DNA of 64,000 nt, taken from Shewanella electrodiphila. GTDB taxonomy: Bacteria; Pseudomonadota; Gammaproteobacteria; Enterobacterales; Shewanellaceae. Made by a program: the position numbers and the translations under genes. This document shows positions 42,673 to 51,897 of this stretch, piece by piece (within the stretch, counting starts at the first letter, position 1; each line of letters starts with the position of its first letter). A model generated the notes under the pieces. It did no database searches, was not told where the DNA came from, and saw only the letters and a list, made by a program, of their open reading frames with translations. The stretch lies in NCBI RefSeq assembly GCF_023283985.1, contig NZ_JAKIKU010000008.1, forward strand, positions 182,191-246,190, in the 5' to 3' direction.

Positions 42673-45066
42673 TTACTCTTGCAGTAGGTCCTTACAGATC
42701 TGAACTAAGTCAGACTGCACTGCTGCCGCAGTGACCTCTCTACCCGCGCCTGGACCTCGAATAATCAATGGGTTGCCTTGATAAAATGCACTGCGAATAA
42801 CAAACACATTGTCGCCTGGGGTTAAGTTGGCATAAGGATGATTTGAATCAACCCATTGAATGCCCACTTCAGCGTGCATCTTGCCATCAACTTTATCGAG
42901 TGATGCCACATAGCGAAGTACTTTGTTTTGCTCTGATGCCGCTGTAAATTGTTGCAACATGCTTTGGTCTAACTCACCGATGCGTGCTAAGAAATCATCC
43001 AAAGATAAATCCGCTAGCGTTTCTGGCACTAAAGAGTTTAGAACAATATCTTCAAGTTCAATTTCAAAACCAATTTCACGTGCCAGAATTAACAACTTGC
43101 GCTGCATATCTCGACCTGAAAGATCATCGCGAGGATCGGGCTCTGTTATCCCTAATCCACGTGCTTCAATCACTAATTCAGAAAATGATTTTTGCCCATC
43201 ATAGTGTTCAAACAGCCAACATAATGTACCCGAGAATATACCGCCAACCGCTTCAATCGCGTCACCACTATTACGCAAGTCATTTAATGCGTGCTGAATC
43301 GGTAGTCCTGCACCACAACTGGCGTTATAACGCCAAAATAAACGGCGATTACTGAGCTGTTGTTTCAGTTCACGGTAAAACGGCAATGGTCCAGAACCGG
43401 CGAGTTTGTTTGCACTCACCATATGAATGCCGCGTGCAAATAACTCTGGGTATTGCAGTGTTAAACTCGCGCTAGCACTAATATCTAATGCAACTAACTC
43501 ATCGCAATCAAGCTGTTCTAACTGTTCGAATAAACTTGGGTAATCCCACTTTTTAGCTGTGGTATCAAAGTCATCTTGCCAGTTATTGATATCAATACCT
43601 TGAGGACAAATTAATGCCTCTTTCGAGCTCAACAAACCAACTAGTTGCACTGTCGCTTCTAGTTCACGGTTTAATGATGCTGATGAGCGTTGAAATAGAT
43701 CGATCCATGCTTCACCAATATTACCGACACCTAACAGTAAAACACCAATTCGCATGCGCGGGCCTGCGCAGCGACGGTGGACCTTTTGGGTCAATAAATT
43801 CACTTGTGGTTTAGGCACTAAAGTGACAAGACTTAATCCATCTTGATATAAAGGTTTAGCATCACGACTTAATAAACGCGCAAAACTACGACGGTAATGT
43901 TCGGCATCGGCGCTTACTAGAGCAACTAGGCCTAAATCGTTATTCACACAGATATCAGTGATCGCCAGCGTTTCGGCATGTAACTCAATTAAACTATGTA
44001 CTTGCTTTTGATTCTCAAGCGTAAAAGCTAACTCGACCTTATGATGCGCCGATGTCCAGTAGGCTAGAGGAGCAATCCCCTCCTGGGCGAGTAAATCAAT
44101 TAGGTCTTGTGTTGGTGACTGCTGCTTAATCCGAAACAGCACCACTTCGTTTAGATTAGTCACCACTGGCGCACTTGCCGATGAGCTTTGTGGCGCGATT
44201 AAGGTAAAGTCGGTATGTGATGCATAGCTTGAGCGCACTGCTAAGCTGACATTTGTATCAAACAGAGGCTGTAGTGTGCGACTGTGAAGCACAGGGGAGC
44301 CTAAATGCGCAAGGCGGTCAGCTTCAGCAAGCGACATGCTATTAAGTAACTTTGCATCACTGATTTTATTAGGGTCGGCATTAAACACCCCTTCTACATC
44401 AGTCCAAATTGTCACGCGTTCAATGTCCGCTAAGCTGGCAATTAACGTCGCGCTGTAGTCAGAGCCATTACGGCCCAGTAATAAGGTTTCGTTATGTTGA
44501 TTCGCGCAAATAAACCCTGTGATCACTAGACGCTCATCAGGGTGTGCTTCAAGAAGTTTTTGCACTCTTTGACGTGACTCTTCAATGCGAATATTTGGCA
44601 CTACGCCTTCATCTGCCACAAGAATAGAACACGCATCAACATTAATTGCCGCCACGCCAGATTCACGTAACAAAGCAGCCATGAGTCTAGCTGACCAACG
44701 TTCACCAAAACTCAGGACATGATTAAGTTGGAACTCATTTCGCTGCTCAAGAGATAGTAAGCTGATAAGTTGAGACTTATCAGTAGATAATCGTTCACGT
44801 AAATCACGAGCTTGTTCATTTGAAAGAAGTTGTTCAATGAGGTTTTGTTGATAACTCACAAGTACTTGCAGCTCTTCTTGCCACAATTCACCTGTTTCAC
44901 GAAGCGATAATAACTTATACAAAAAGTTAGTACTTTTACCCGCAGCAGACACAACGACTAAATCATCACAGTTTCCATGAGTAAGCAATATATGGGCGAC
45001 GCGGCGATAGCAATCAGCATCCGCCAAACTTGAACCACCAAACTTATGTAAATGACTGCGGGTCAT
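42673..45066 (-). CDS. metL: Bifunctional aspartokinase / homoserine dehydrogenase II
   Basis: A 797-residue fusion enzyme. The aspartokinase domain (about 1-290) starts HKFGGSSLADADCYR and has LLLGRNGSDYSATLIA. A regulatory linker follows, then the homoserine dehydrogenase domain (about 455-795) with the NAD-binding GVLLLGVGNIGEAWI and GSGPLPFYRELKQ. It phosphorylates aspartate and reduces aspartate semialdehyde to homoserine. AAGGAG precedes the ATG. It lies 98 bp after metB on the same strand, forming the metBL operon under MetJ control. Confidence 0.95.
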   Translation of the reverse strand: MTRSHLHKFGGSSLADADCYRRVAHILLTHGNCDDLVVVSAAGKSTNFLYKLLSLRETGELWQEELQVLVSYQQNLIEQLLSNEQARDLRERLSTDKSQLISLLSLEQRNEFQLNHVLSFGERWSARLMAALLRESGVAAINVDACSILVADEGVVPNIRIEESRQRVQKLLEAHPDERLVITGFICANQHNETLLLGRNGSDYSATLIASLADIERVTIWTDVEGVFNADPNKISDAKLLNSMSLAEADRLAHLGSPVLHSRTLQPLFDTNVSLAVRSSYASHTDFTLIAPQSSSASAPVVTNLNEVVLFRIKQQSPTQDLIDLLAQEGIAPLAYWTSAHHKVELAFTLENQKQVHSLIELHAETLAITDICVNNDLGLVALVSADAEHYRRSFARLLSRDAKPLYQDGLSLVTLVPKPQVNLLTQKVHRRCAGPRMRIGVLLLGVGNIGEAWIDLFQRSSASLNRELEATVQLVGLLSSKEALICPQGIDINNWQDDFDTTAKKWDYPSLFEQLEQLDCDELVALDISASASLTLQYPELFARGIHMVSANKLAGSGPLPFYRELKQQLSNRRLFWRYNASCGAGLPIQHALNDLRNSGDAIEAVGGIFSGTLCWLFEHYDGQKSFSELVIEARGLGITEPDPRDDLSGRDMQRKLLILAREIGFEIELEDIVLNSLVPETLADLSLDDFLARIGELDQSMLQQFTAASEQNKVLRYVASLDKVDGKMHAEVGIQWVDSNHPYANLTPGDNVFVIRSAFYQGNPLIIRGPGAGREVTAAAVQSDLVQICKDLLQE

Positions 45067-45164
45067 TTGTAACTCCTTAAACCACTTTTTGCGCTGCCAT
45101 ATGTACTGAATATGGCAACAATAAAATCTTACTGACTTAACTTATGACAATCTAATTTATTAGC

Positions 45165-46325
45165 TTAAAGCTCAGCAACTGCAGCTAAACCAGCTTGGAT
45201 ATCAGTAATCAAATCTTCAGCATCTTCAATACCGACTGATAATCTCAGCAATGTATCTTTAATACCAGCCTCATAACGGGCTTCAGGCACCATTGCTCTG
45301 TGTGTCATTGTCGCAGGTACGGCAACTAAGCTTTCCACTCCGCCTAAGCTTTCAGCAACACTGAATATTGATAAGGCTTCTAAGAAAGCGACGACTTCAG
45401 CTTCGCCACCTTTAAGTTCAAAACTTAACATAGCGCCAAAGCCTTTTTGCTGTTTAGCGGCAATATCGTGACCTGGGTGGTCTTTTAACCCTGGGTAATA
45501 TACTTTTTCGACAACATCACTGGCTTGAAGGACTTCAATCACTCGCTGTGCATTGGTTTGATGCTCACGAATACGTACAGCCAATGTACGAATGCCGCGC
45601 AAAGTTAGGTAGCTATCAAAGGCTGAACCTGTCAGACCTAAAGTGTTTGACCACCAATGTAATAGCTCACCAAGCTCAGCATCTTTAGCCACGACAGCGC
45701 CGCCAACCACATCACTATGACCATTGATGTATTTAGTGGTGGAGTGCATCACAATATCAGCGCCCAGCTCTAGCGGTTGTTGCAAGATAGGCGAAAGAAA
45801 GGTGTTATCAACAACAACTAAAGCATCCACTTTATGGCTCGCAGCCACAATCGCTTTGATATCAACAACACGTAATAACGGATTAGACGGAGTTTCTAAC
45901 CAAACCATTTTAGGCTGTTGCGCAATCGCATCTGCCAGTGCTTTATCATCAGTTTGATCAACTACGATTAATTTAAATTGACCTTTGTTGGCAAGATTAG
46001 TGAACAGTCGATAACTGCCACCATAACAATCATGTGGTACAACTAATAAATCTTCAGGACCAAGCAAGCTAGTCACTAAAGTAATCGCTGCCATACCGGT
46101 ACATGTCACAACACCTGTAGCACCATTTTCAAGTTTGGCTATTGCCTCACCTAAAACGCAACGGGTTGGGTTACCAGAGCGGCTGTAGTCGAATTCTCTT
46201 GGGTTTGTGTGTCCATCAAACGAGTAGTTAGTCGAAAGATAAATCGGCGGGACTACTGCGCCATATTGAGTATCGGATTCGATACCTTGGCGAACGGCAA
46301 GTGTAGCAGCGCGATGTTTGGTCAT
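45165..46325 (-). CDS. metB: Cystathionine gamma-synthase
   Basis: A 386-residue PLP enzyme of the Cys/Met metabolism family. The PLP lysine lies in MHSTTKYINGHSDVVGG, with the family features YSRSGNPTR near the N-terminus and SLGGVESL near the C-terminus. It joins O-succinylhomoserine and cysteine to cystathionine. AGGAG lies before the ATG. It is first in the metBL operon and is divergent from metJ across two met-box clusters. Confidence 0.94.
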   Translation of the reverse strand: MTKHRAATLAVRQGIESDTQYGAVVPPIYLSTNYSFDGHTNPREFDYSRSGNPTRCVLGEAIAKLENGATGVVTCTGMAAITLVTSLLGPEDLLVVPHDCYGGSYRLFTNLANKGQFKLIVVDQTDDKALADAIAQQPKMVWLETPSNPLLRVVDIKAIVAASHKVDALVVVDNTFLSPILQQPLELGADIVMHSTTKYINGHSDVVGGAVVAKDAELGELLHWWSNTLGLTGSAFDSYLTLRGIRTLAVRIREHQTNAQRVIEVLQASDVVEKVYYPGLKDHPGHDIAAKQQKGFGAMLSFELKGGEAEVVAFLEALSIFSVAESLGGVESLVAVPATMTHRAMVPEARYEAGIKDTLLRLSVGIEDAEDLITDIQAGLAAVAEL

Positions 46326-46370
46326 AATAATCTCCTGAAGATTGACACACTCATGGATAATACACGATAG

Positions 46371-46386
46371 AGATGTCTAGATGGCT
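46371..46386. promoter_or_regulatory. Met boxes, metB side
   Basis: Two adjacent 8-mers, AGATGTCT and AGATGGCT, resemble the MetJ consensus AGACGTCT. They lie about 45 bp upstream of metB. Confidence 0.8.
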
Positions 46387-46424
46387 AAATGTACCTAAGC
46401 TAAATCAGATCGTCAACACAAATT

Positions 46425-46440
46425 AGACGTTTAGACGTCT
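46425..46440. promoter_or_regulatory. Met boxes, metJ side
   Basis: Adjacent 8-mers AGACGTTT and AGACGTCT, the second a perfect match to the MetJ consensus. They lie about 108 bp upstream of metJ, so the pair of clusters can repress both metBL and metJ. Confidence 0.9.
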
Positions 46441-46548
46441 AAACATAAAGAAATCTATTTGCATTCGTTATAGAATAACAGCAATAATTTGACTGTAATA
46501 AATAAGCAGTTAAAATCTGCCACGAATCTATCGTATAAAGGTGAGTTA

Positions 46549-46866
46549 ATGACTGAATGGAATGGCGACTATATCAGCCCATATGCCGAACATGGCAAAA
46601 AAAATGAACAAGTTAAAAAAATCACGGTATCGATTCCTTTAAAAGTACTAAAAGTGCTAACCGATGAACGTACTCGCCGTCAGGTAAATAACTTGCGTCA
46701 TGCAACCAACAGTGAACTTTTGTGTGAAGCCTTTTTACATGCGTACACTGGCCAGCCTCTACCAAATGATGATGACTTATCTAAAGAAGGCCCTGATAGC
46801 ATTCCAAGTGAAGCAAAAGCACTAATGGATCAAATGGGTATTGAGTGGGAAGACTTAGACGACTAA
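46549..46866 (+). CDS. metJ: Methionine regulon repressor MetJ
   Basis: A 105-residue ribbon-helix-helix repressor. [18 protein letters not shown] and the DNA-contacting ribbon [13 protein letters not shown], followed by [22 protein letters not shown], match MetJ closely. It binds met boxes when loaded with S-adenosylmethionine. Twenty upstream in-frame codons are not part of MetJ. It is divergent from metBL. Confidence 0.97.
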   Translation: MTEWNGDYISPYAEHGKKNEQVKKITVSIPLKVLKVLTDERTRRQVNNLRHATNSELLCEAFLHAYTGQPLPNDDDLSKEGPDSIPSEAKALMDQMGIEWEDLDD

Positions 46867-47018
46867 GTCTATTGTCAGTATGCTTTCAAGCTGACTGGCA
46901 AGTGTGATAATAAATCAATTTTGTGCTTACATTACGGTGTAAGCCTTCATTGATAAGCTCCCCTTCCTCTTCGCAGTATGACAATACTTGAGTCAAATTT
47001 GCACTCAAAGAGAACACT

Positions 47019-47759
47019 ATGGCATTTATCGATCCGCAAACCTTGATGCTGGCATCGGCTATTATATTTCTCGGTGCACTCACTCAAGGGCTTATTGGTT
47101 TTGGCTTAGCTGTTGTTGCTAGCCCATTGCTGTATATTATTGATCCCCAACTTGTACCCGCCCCTGTTATTGCTTGCGGTTTTTCAATCGCTTTACTTAC
47201 TTTATTACGTGAGCGCACATCCCTGCAATTCAACGGACTTCAATATGCACTCATTGGCCGTGTACCTGGCGGCTTTCTTGGCGCAGCATTACTGGTCTTT
47301 GCGCCGCAATCCATATTAGGTCTGGCTATTGCCTTTATTGTTGCCAGTGCTGTCATTCTAAGTTTTTATAAAATCACCGCACCAGTCAATCGCTTCACGC
47401 TATTTATCGCTGGGATTCTTTCAGGGGTTTTCGGTAATATTGCCGCTATTGGTGGCCCGCCGTTGGCTATTTTATTAGCCGGAAAAGATGCACCGCAATT
47501 TCGCGCGGCATTATCGATTTTCTTTGTATTCAGCTCTATGATCGCAATGATCATTTTATTCATCGTTGGCTTAGTTGAAATGAAGCATGTTTGGTTGTCT
47601 TTAATGCTCTTACCATCAGTATTTTTAGGCAGTTTTGTCGCGGGCAAACTCAGCAACAAAGTAGATAAACAAAAAACGCGCACAGCCACATTGGTATTGT
47701 GCGGCTTAAGTGCCTTAGTGTTGACGATAAAGTCATTAATTGAATTGTCGGCAGGATAA
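47019..47759 (+). CDS. TSUP family (TauE/SafE) permease
   Basis: A 246-residue polytopic membrane protein with about seven to eight segments. The repeated family motifs are visible: GLIGFGLAVVASPLLY in the first half and GNIAAIGGPPLAILLA in the second. TSUP proteins export sulfite, sulfonates or other anions. The gene is monocistronic, 152 bp after metJ. A sulfur-related role is suggested only weakly by the neighbourhood. Confidence 0.9.
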   Translation: MAFIDPQTLMLASAIIFLGALTQGLIGFGLAVVASPLLYIIDPQLVPAPVIACGFSIALLTLLRERTSLQFNGLQYALIGRVPGGFLGAALLVFAPQSILGLAIAFIVASAVILSFYKITAPVNRFTLFIAGILSGVFGNIAAIGGPPLAILLAGKDAPQFRAALSIFFVFSSMIAMIILFIVGLVEMKHVWLSLMLLPSVFLGSFVAGKLSNKVDKQKTRTATLVLCGLSALVLTIKSLIELSAG

Positions 47760-47783
47760 AAGTGGCTGAGAGGTAACTCATTA

Positions 47784-47838
47784 GGCATGCACTAGGCATG
47801 CACTAGGCATGCACTAGATATGCACTAGGTATGCACTA
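47784..47838. repeat. 11-bp direct tandem repeat, five copies
   Basis: Three exact GGCATGCACTA units are followed by GATATGCACTA and GGTATGCACTA. The repeat lies between convergent TSUP and TraF-like genes. Confidence 0.95.
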
Positions 47839-47882
47839 GAAATAGGATAGATTGCTTCGAAGCGAGTCTACACTAAGCCAGC

Positions 47883-49109
47883 CTAAAAGTGATATGAGGT
47901 TTGCAGTACTGCCCCAATGGCGTCATCTTCACCATAGCTACCACTCATATCAAGCTTGAATGCTTGACCAATGGCAAAGCCAGTACCAAATGAGTAGATA
48001 TCGACACTGTTATCTTTCAAATCATGACGGTAGCCCATACGAAGCGACAACCAGTCTGTTGCTTTAAACTCCCCTCCCATGCGCCAATACTGAACGGCAT
48101 CAAACTCTTTAAATCGGCTCTGTTCAACGAGGTCAATATCTGTGGTTAAGGTTATCGATGTCCAATCATATGCAGCGCCAGCAGTAATTAATGGCTCCAC
48201 TTGATAATGAAATTCACGGCCTTGCGCTTCCACCGTTTTGATAGTTTTACTGAATAAATTACGTGCTGATAAACCGATAGTAAGAGCATCTAATGGCTCA
48301 AAAGCGACCCCAATATCAAGGTTAAATACGTTCTCATTATTGCGGTACTTATCATCATCAAAATCATCGGCATCGAAATTATTGGCGTTCACTGAATAAT
48401 GATAAGTGTCGATACGTTGAAACTTAGGTGAAACCCCCACTCTTACTGGCATGTTCACAATCGATAACGGAAAACTTAACGCCACACCAAAATCTGTCAC
48501 CCCACCAGCAAGTACAACACCTTGAGAATCTAAATCAGTAATATCAGCTGGAGGGTTGAGAGGATCTAATGTATTTAAGGTATCGATATCCGACTGTGCT
48601 ATATCAGCAATACCAACAGCATCGAGATAACTCTTATAAAACACGGCCATTGGCATACGTTCATTAGGAATAACAATCGCAGCGCCGATCCCAGCTGATA
48701 ACTCGGCCCGATTGCCTTTTAATGATTCCAAGTCAATAACTAAGTCATCTCGATAACCTTCAACATCACTGCTATCACCCGAATTAATTGCCGCCTCCAG
48801 TCCATCATAAGAGTCCTGCAAAGAGTCGAATTTATCAATCATGTTATCGCTATCGGCGCCTTCAGCCCCCACAACAGGAAGCAGCAAAGAGAACTGTTGT
48901 GCTTTTTTTATCTCAGCAGCACTATAACTTGAATGGGGAGTGAGAATGGAAAGTAAAGCAGGATTAATAAAGCTTGCGCCAATACGATTTGATGCAGCTA
49001 CACCAGTGCCGCCCATACTGTCACTTCGCGCTTCAAAATAAAGCCCGCTGGCTTGCACATTGCTGGCAAACACAAGTAAACAGAAAGCTAGCGCTAGTCT
49101 TTTTTGCAT
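47883..49109 (-). CDS. TraF-like (F-plasmid type) outer-membrane beta-barrel protein
   Basis: A 408-residue protein with a signal peptide (MQKRLALAFCLLVFASNVQA). It begins with ARSDSMGGTGVAASNRIGASFINPALLS, a pattern of the conjugal transfer TraF-like chromosomal family, and ends as a beta-rich barrel with C-terminal SYHF. Despite the family name there are no conjugation genes here. It probably resides in the outer membrane. Function unknown. Confidence 0.8.
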   Translation of the reverse strand: MQKRLALAFCLLVFASNVQASGLYFEARSDSMGGTGVAASNRIGASFINPALLSILTPHSSYSAAEIKKAQQFSLLLPVVGAEGADSDNMIDKFDSLQDSYDGLEAAINSGDSSDVEGYRDDLVIDLESLKGNRAELSAGIGAAIVIPNERMPMAVFYKSYLDAVGIADIAQSDIDTLNTLDPLNPPADITDLDSQGVVLAGGVTDFGVALSFPLSIVNMPVRVGVSPKFQRIDTYHYSVNANNFDADDFDDDKYRNNENVFNLDIGVAFEPLDALTIGLSARNLFSKTIKTVEAQGREFHYQVEPLITAGAAYDWTSITLTTDIDLVEQSRFKEFDAVQYWRMGGEFKATDWLSLRMGYRHDLKDNSVDIYSFGTGFAIGQAFKLDMSGSYGEDDAIGAVLQTSYHF

Positions 49110-49229
49110 CCATCATTCCCAATTCTTATTGTTTAATAAACATAGTAGAAATCGGCAGATAAATGTTTAAACAATCAAAAATAATGCAAAAATGTTAATC
49201 TATTTTGGCATGCTATTCTTAAGTTTTTT

Positions 49230-50150
49230 CTATAAATCAGGTAGATAACTTTTAAAGTTATCTAAGGTGAATTGAATAAATTCTTTCAGTCTTTCCGGCT
49301 GAAATTTGTCTTTATGATAGAGCACATAAAACGGTGTATCGGGAATATGCCAATCTTGAAATACTTCGACTAATTGGTGCTGACTTATTTCTTCAGCGCA
49401 ATACAAATAAGGTAGCCTCACTATGCCATTGCCAGCTAATGCACTGAGTTTCATTGCTCTACCATTTTTACACCTGAAACTTCCTTTTATCGCCACTTCT
49501 ACACTTTCGTGAGTATTGGTTTTATGGGCGAAACGCCAATGGTTTATTGATCCCACAATACAAGTATGTCGATTAAGCAAGGTAGGATGCGCTGGTATCG
49601 CATGCTGAGCTAAATAATTTGGAGATGCTAACGTGCAGTTTTTAATATCCATTAACTTACGTGCAATAAGCCCAGAATCTGCCAACTCCCCCATTCTAAA
49701 CACCACGTCAAAATGATCTTCAATCAGATCGACTCGCTGACTGCTGAAATCTAAATCTATGGTGATATCAGGATATAATTGAATAAAGTCATTCACTAAT
49801 GCAACAACGATTTCTTCGCCTAAAAAGCCCCCAACACAGTTAATATAAATATTCCCCTTGAGACGTTCAGCACTATCCACCGTCATACTGACAGCTTGCT
49901 CTATTTGATGTAACGCTTGCTGACATTGCAGTAAAAAACTCTCACCTTGGTCAGTTAAACGTTGAGTGCGTGTCGTTCTGACAATTAAGGTCACCCCTAA
50001 AAACGTCTCCAAACTAAGTAATTGCTTAGATATATGGGATCGAGAACAGCCCAAGGCTTCAGCAGCTTGAGTAAAGTTACCCAACTCAGCAATAACAACA
50101 AACGCGCGGATATCGACTAAATTTATATCACTATTCAACTCACCCTCCAT
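49230..50150 (-). CDS. LysR-type transcriptional regulator
   Basis: A 306-residue LysR regulator with an N-terminal helix-turn-helix (FVVIAELGNFTQAAEALGCSR, SHISKQLLSLE) and a C-terminal periplasmic-binding-like effector domain. The start is unsure: ATG 50150 lacks a site, whereas GGAGGG precedes an in-frame TTG four codons later. It is divergent from the short-chain dehydrogenase gene, the usual layout for a LysR regulator and its target. Confidence 0.92.
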   Translation of the reverse strand: MEGELNSDINLVDIRAFVVIAELGNFTQAAEALGCSRSHISKQLLSLETFLGVTLIVRTTRTQRLTDQGESFLLQCQQALHQIEQAVSMTVDSAERLKGNIYINCVGGFLGEEIVVALVNDFIQLYPDITIDLDFSSQRVDLIEDHFDVVFRMGELADSGLIARKLMDIKNCTLASPNYLAQHAIPAHPTLLNRHTCIVGSINHWRFAHKTNTHESVEVAIKGSFRCKNGRAMKLSALAGNGIVRLPYLYCAEEISQHQLVEVFQDWHIPDTPFYVLYHKDKFQPERLKEFIQFTLDNFKSYLPDL

Positions 50151-50248
50151 TAGAGGTCATATGTAAACAATTATGTTCTTTATTGATTATATATCACCAA
50201 TAAGTCTTTCTCTATAATTCTCACAACTTACAAACAGAGGTCAAAATC

Positions 50249-50968
50249 ATGAAACAACTTATCGTAATTACTGGTGCATCTTCAGGTATTGGCGCAGCGA
50301 TGGCTAAAGCATTTAGCGCTAAAGGCCACCCACTTTTATTACTTGCTCGTCGTGTAGAAAAAATGGAAGCGCTTAAACTTGAAAATAGCTTAAGCATCAG
50401 TGTCGATGTGACCGATGCGACAGCAATGAAGGCTGCTATTGCTAGTGCAGAAGCACAATATGGCCCTGTAGGTTGCTTGATTAATAACGCTGGCGTGATG
50501 TTATTAGGTCAAGCAGATGTGCAAAATCCAGCAGAGTGGAGCCAAATGCTCAACGTTAACGTGATGGGTGTTTTAAATGGTATCCACTGCGTCCTTGCAG
50601 ATATGAAGGCACGTAAAACAGGCACTATCATTAACGTTAGCTCAGTTGCGGGTCGTAAAACTTTCCCTAATCACGCAGCTTATTGTGCGACTAAATTCGC
50701 TGTTCATGCACTCACTGAAAACATCCGTGAAGAAGTGGCAATGGATGATGTGCGTATGGTGACGATTGCACCAGGCGCAGTTGAAACTGAATTGCTTAGC
50801 CATACCACTAGCCAAGACATTAAAGATGGCTACGCAGACTGGAAAGAAGTAATGGGCGGTGTATTAGCTGCTGAACATATTGCAGAAACAGCCGTCTTTG
50901 CTTATGAAATGCCACAAAATGTTTGTGTGCGAGAAATTGTGTTAGCACCAACTCGTCAACAGCCATAA
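50249..50968 (+). CDS. Short-chain dehydrogenase/reductase
   Basis: A 239-residue classical SDR. The NAD(P)-binding TGASSGIG (8-15) and NNAG (79-82) motifs are intact, as is the catalytic set S131/S132, Y145 and K149 (YCATK). Arg at RR (34-35) after the second strand suggests preference for NADPH. It resembles the YdfG-like group that reduces hydroxy acids or aldehydes. AGAGG lies before the ATG. It is probably the target of the divergent LysR regulator. It is far from the alginate island, so identity with a DEH reductase cannot be claimed, although some SDRs do that reaction. Confidence 0.9.
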   Translation: MKQLIVITGASSGIGAAMAKAFSAKGHPLLLLARRVEKMEALKLENSLSISVDVTDATAMKAAIASAEAQYGPVGCLINNAGVMLLGQADVQNPAEWSQMLNVNVMGVLNGIHCVLADMKARKTGTIINVSSVAGRKTFPNHAAYCATKFAVHALTENIREEVAMDDVRMVTIAPGAVETELLSHTTSQDIKDGYADWKEVMGGVLAAEHIAETAVFAYEMPQNVCVREIVLAPTRQQP

Positions 50969-51401
50969 TAGGCGATTAGCTCATCTACGTTATTTAGATT
51001 TAGGCGATACTTCATCATCGCACTCAATATGCACTGTATTTACTGCAGTGCATATTAAACACACCCTAAAAATTTCCCCCTATGCAACCTTCATCTATCA
51101 CTTTAGATATAGTCAAATATCAAAATTGTGATCTCAATCTTGTTTCAAAATCACTAAAAAACAACCTTACATAATGACTATCAGTCAAAAATAATATTAA
51201 TTACAATAAATATCAGTAACTAAAGAAAAACCTCATACATCCATTAGATTTTTTTCAATTATATTTTATTCAATTAGATTTTTATAATTTACTTGATCCT
51301 CCTCAACAATATCCTTTATCACAAGTGTTAAATTAAGTAACAAGAAACACCCATTTAGACAAAAACCATTAACAATAAAAATTATTTAAAGTAAGGGACT
51401 G
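50969..51401. promoter_or_regulatory. AT-rich promoter region of the otr cluster
   Basis: A 433-bp gap, very AT-rich. It contains a near-perfect FNR-type box at 51293-51306 and a CRP-like half site (AAATTGTGATCT) at 51123-51134. No gene is seen. Confidence 0.6.
51293..51306. promoter_or_regulatory. FNR/EtrA-type box upstream of the otr cluster
   Basis: TTGATCCTCCTCAA matches nine of ten fixed positions of TTGAT-N4-ATCAA and lies about 95 bp before the first cytochrome gene. Anaerobic induction would fit tetrathionate respiration. Confidence 0.6.
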
Positions 51402-51731
51402 ATGATGAAAACCATGAATAAGATATTTATATGCGTATCTCTCGCACTCTGTTTAGGAGCTCAGGTTCAAGCTGCTGATGGCGGTAATCCTAAAAAAGGT
51501 AAACACCTGTATAAAAAAGAATGCAAAGCCTGTCATAGCATGGGAGATGAAGGCGGTGAAATTACCCCAATGAGTAAAACCATGAGCCAGTGGGATAGAT
51601 TTTTTAGACGTAATAAGCACAAAGCGAAAGCTGAAGTCTTTGAAGCTTTAAGTGAACAAGACTTATTAGATATTCAGCAATTCTTATATGACCATGCAGC
51701 CGATTCAGATCAACCACAAACTTGCGGTTAA
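51402..51731 (+). CDS. Monohaem cytochrome c of the otr cluster
   Basis: A 109-residue exported cytochrome with signal peptide (IFICVSLALCLGAQVQAA) and one haem motif CKACH (41-45). Later TPMSKTMSQW may supply the Met ligand. It heads the cluster with the DUF3373 protein and Otr, in the same order as in other Shewanella, and probably passes electrons to Otr in the periplasm. Confidence 0.9.
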   Translation: MMKTMNKIFICVSLALCLGAQVQAADGGNPKKGKHLYKKECKACHSMGDEGGEITPMSKTMSQWDRFFRRNKHKAKAEVFEALSEQDLLDIQQFLYDHAADSDQPQTCG

Positions 51732-51784
51732 CTAACCTGGCTCGACTGTAAAACACATTTAAACCACCTAATTAATAAAAATAT

Positions 51785-51840
51785 GGGGAATTCCTCAGGG
51801 ATTAATGCTACCAAAATTCAGCAATCCCCCTAGGATTCCC
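51785..51840 (+). promoter_or_regulatory. Long imperfect hairpin in the leader of the DUF3373 gene
   Basis: Arms starting GGGAATTCCT and ending AGGATTCCC, with an inner GGGATT / AATCCC pairing, can fold into one long stem between the monohaem cytochrome and DUF3373 genes. There is no T-run. It may stabilise or separate the two mRNA parts. Confidence 0.5.
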
Positions 51841-51897
51841 AACATCAATCGAAGGCAGAAATATAAATTAACCTGCTGATTCGAAAGGAGAGATGTT

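Noticed and set aside
47883..49109. TraF-like protein considered as a sign of a conjugative element.
   Set aside because: The chromosomal family carries this name widely; no other transfer, relaxase or integrase genes are present.
51123..51145. CRP-like sequence upstream of the otr cluster.
   Set aside because: Only one half (TTGTGATCT) is good; the second half matches poorly, so it is noted but not called as a site.
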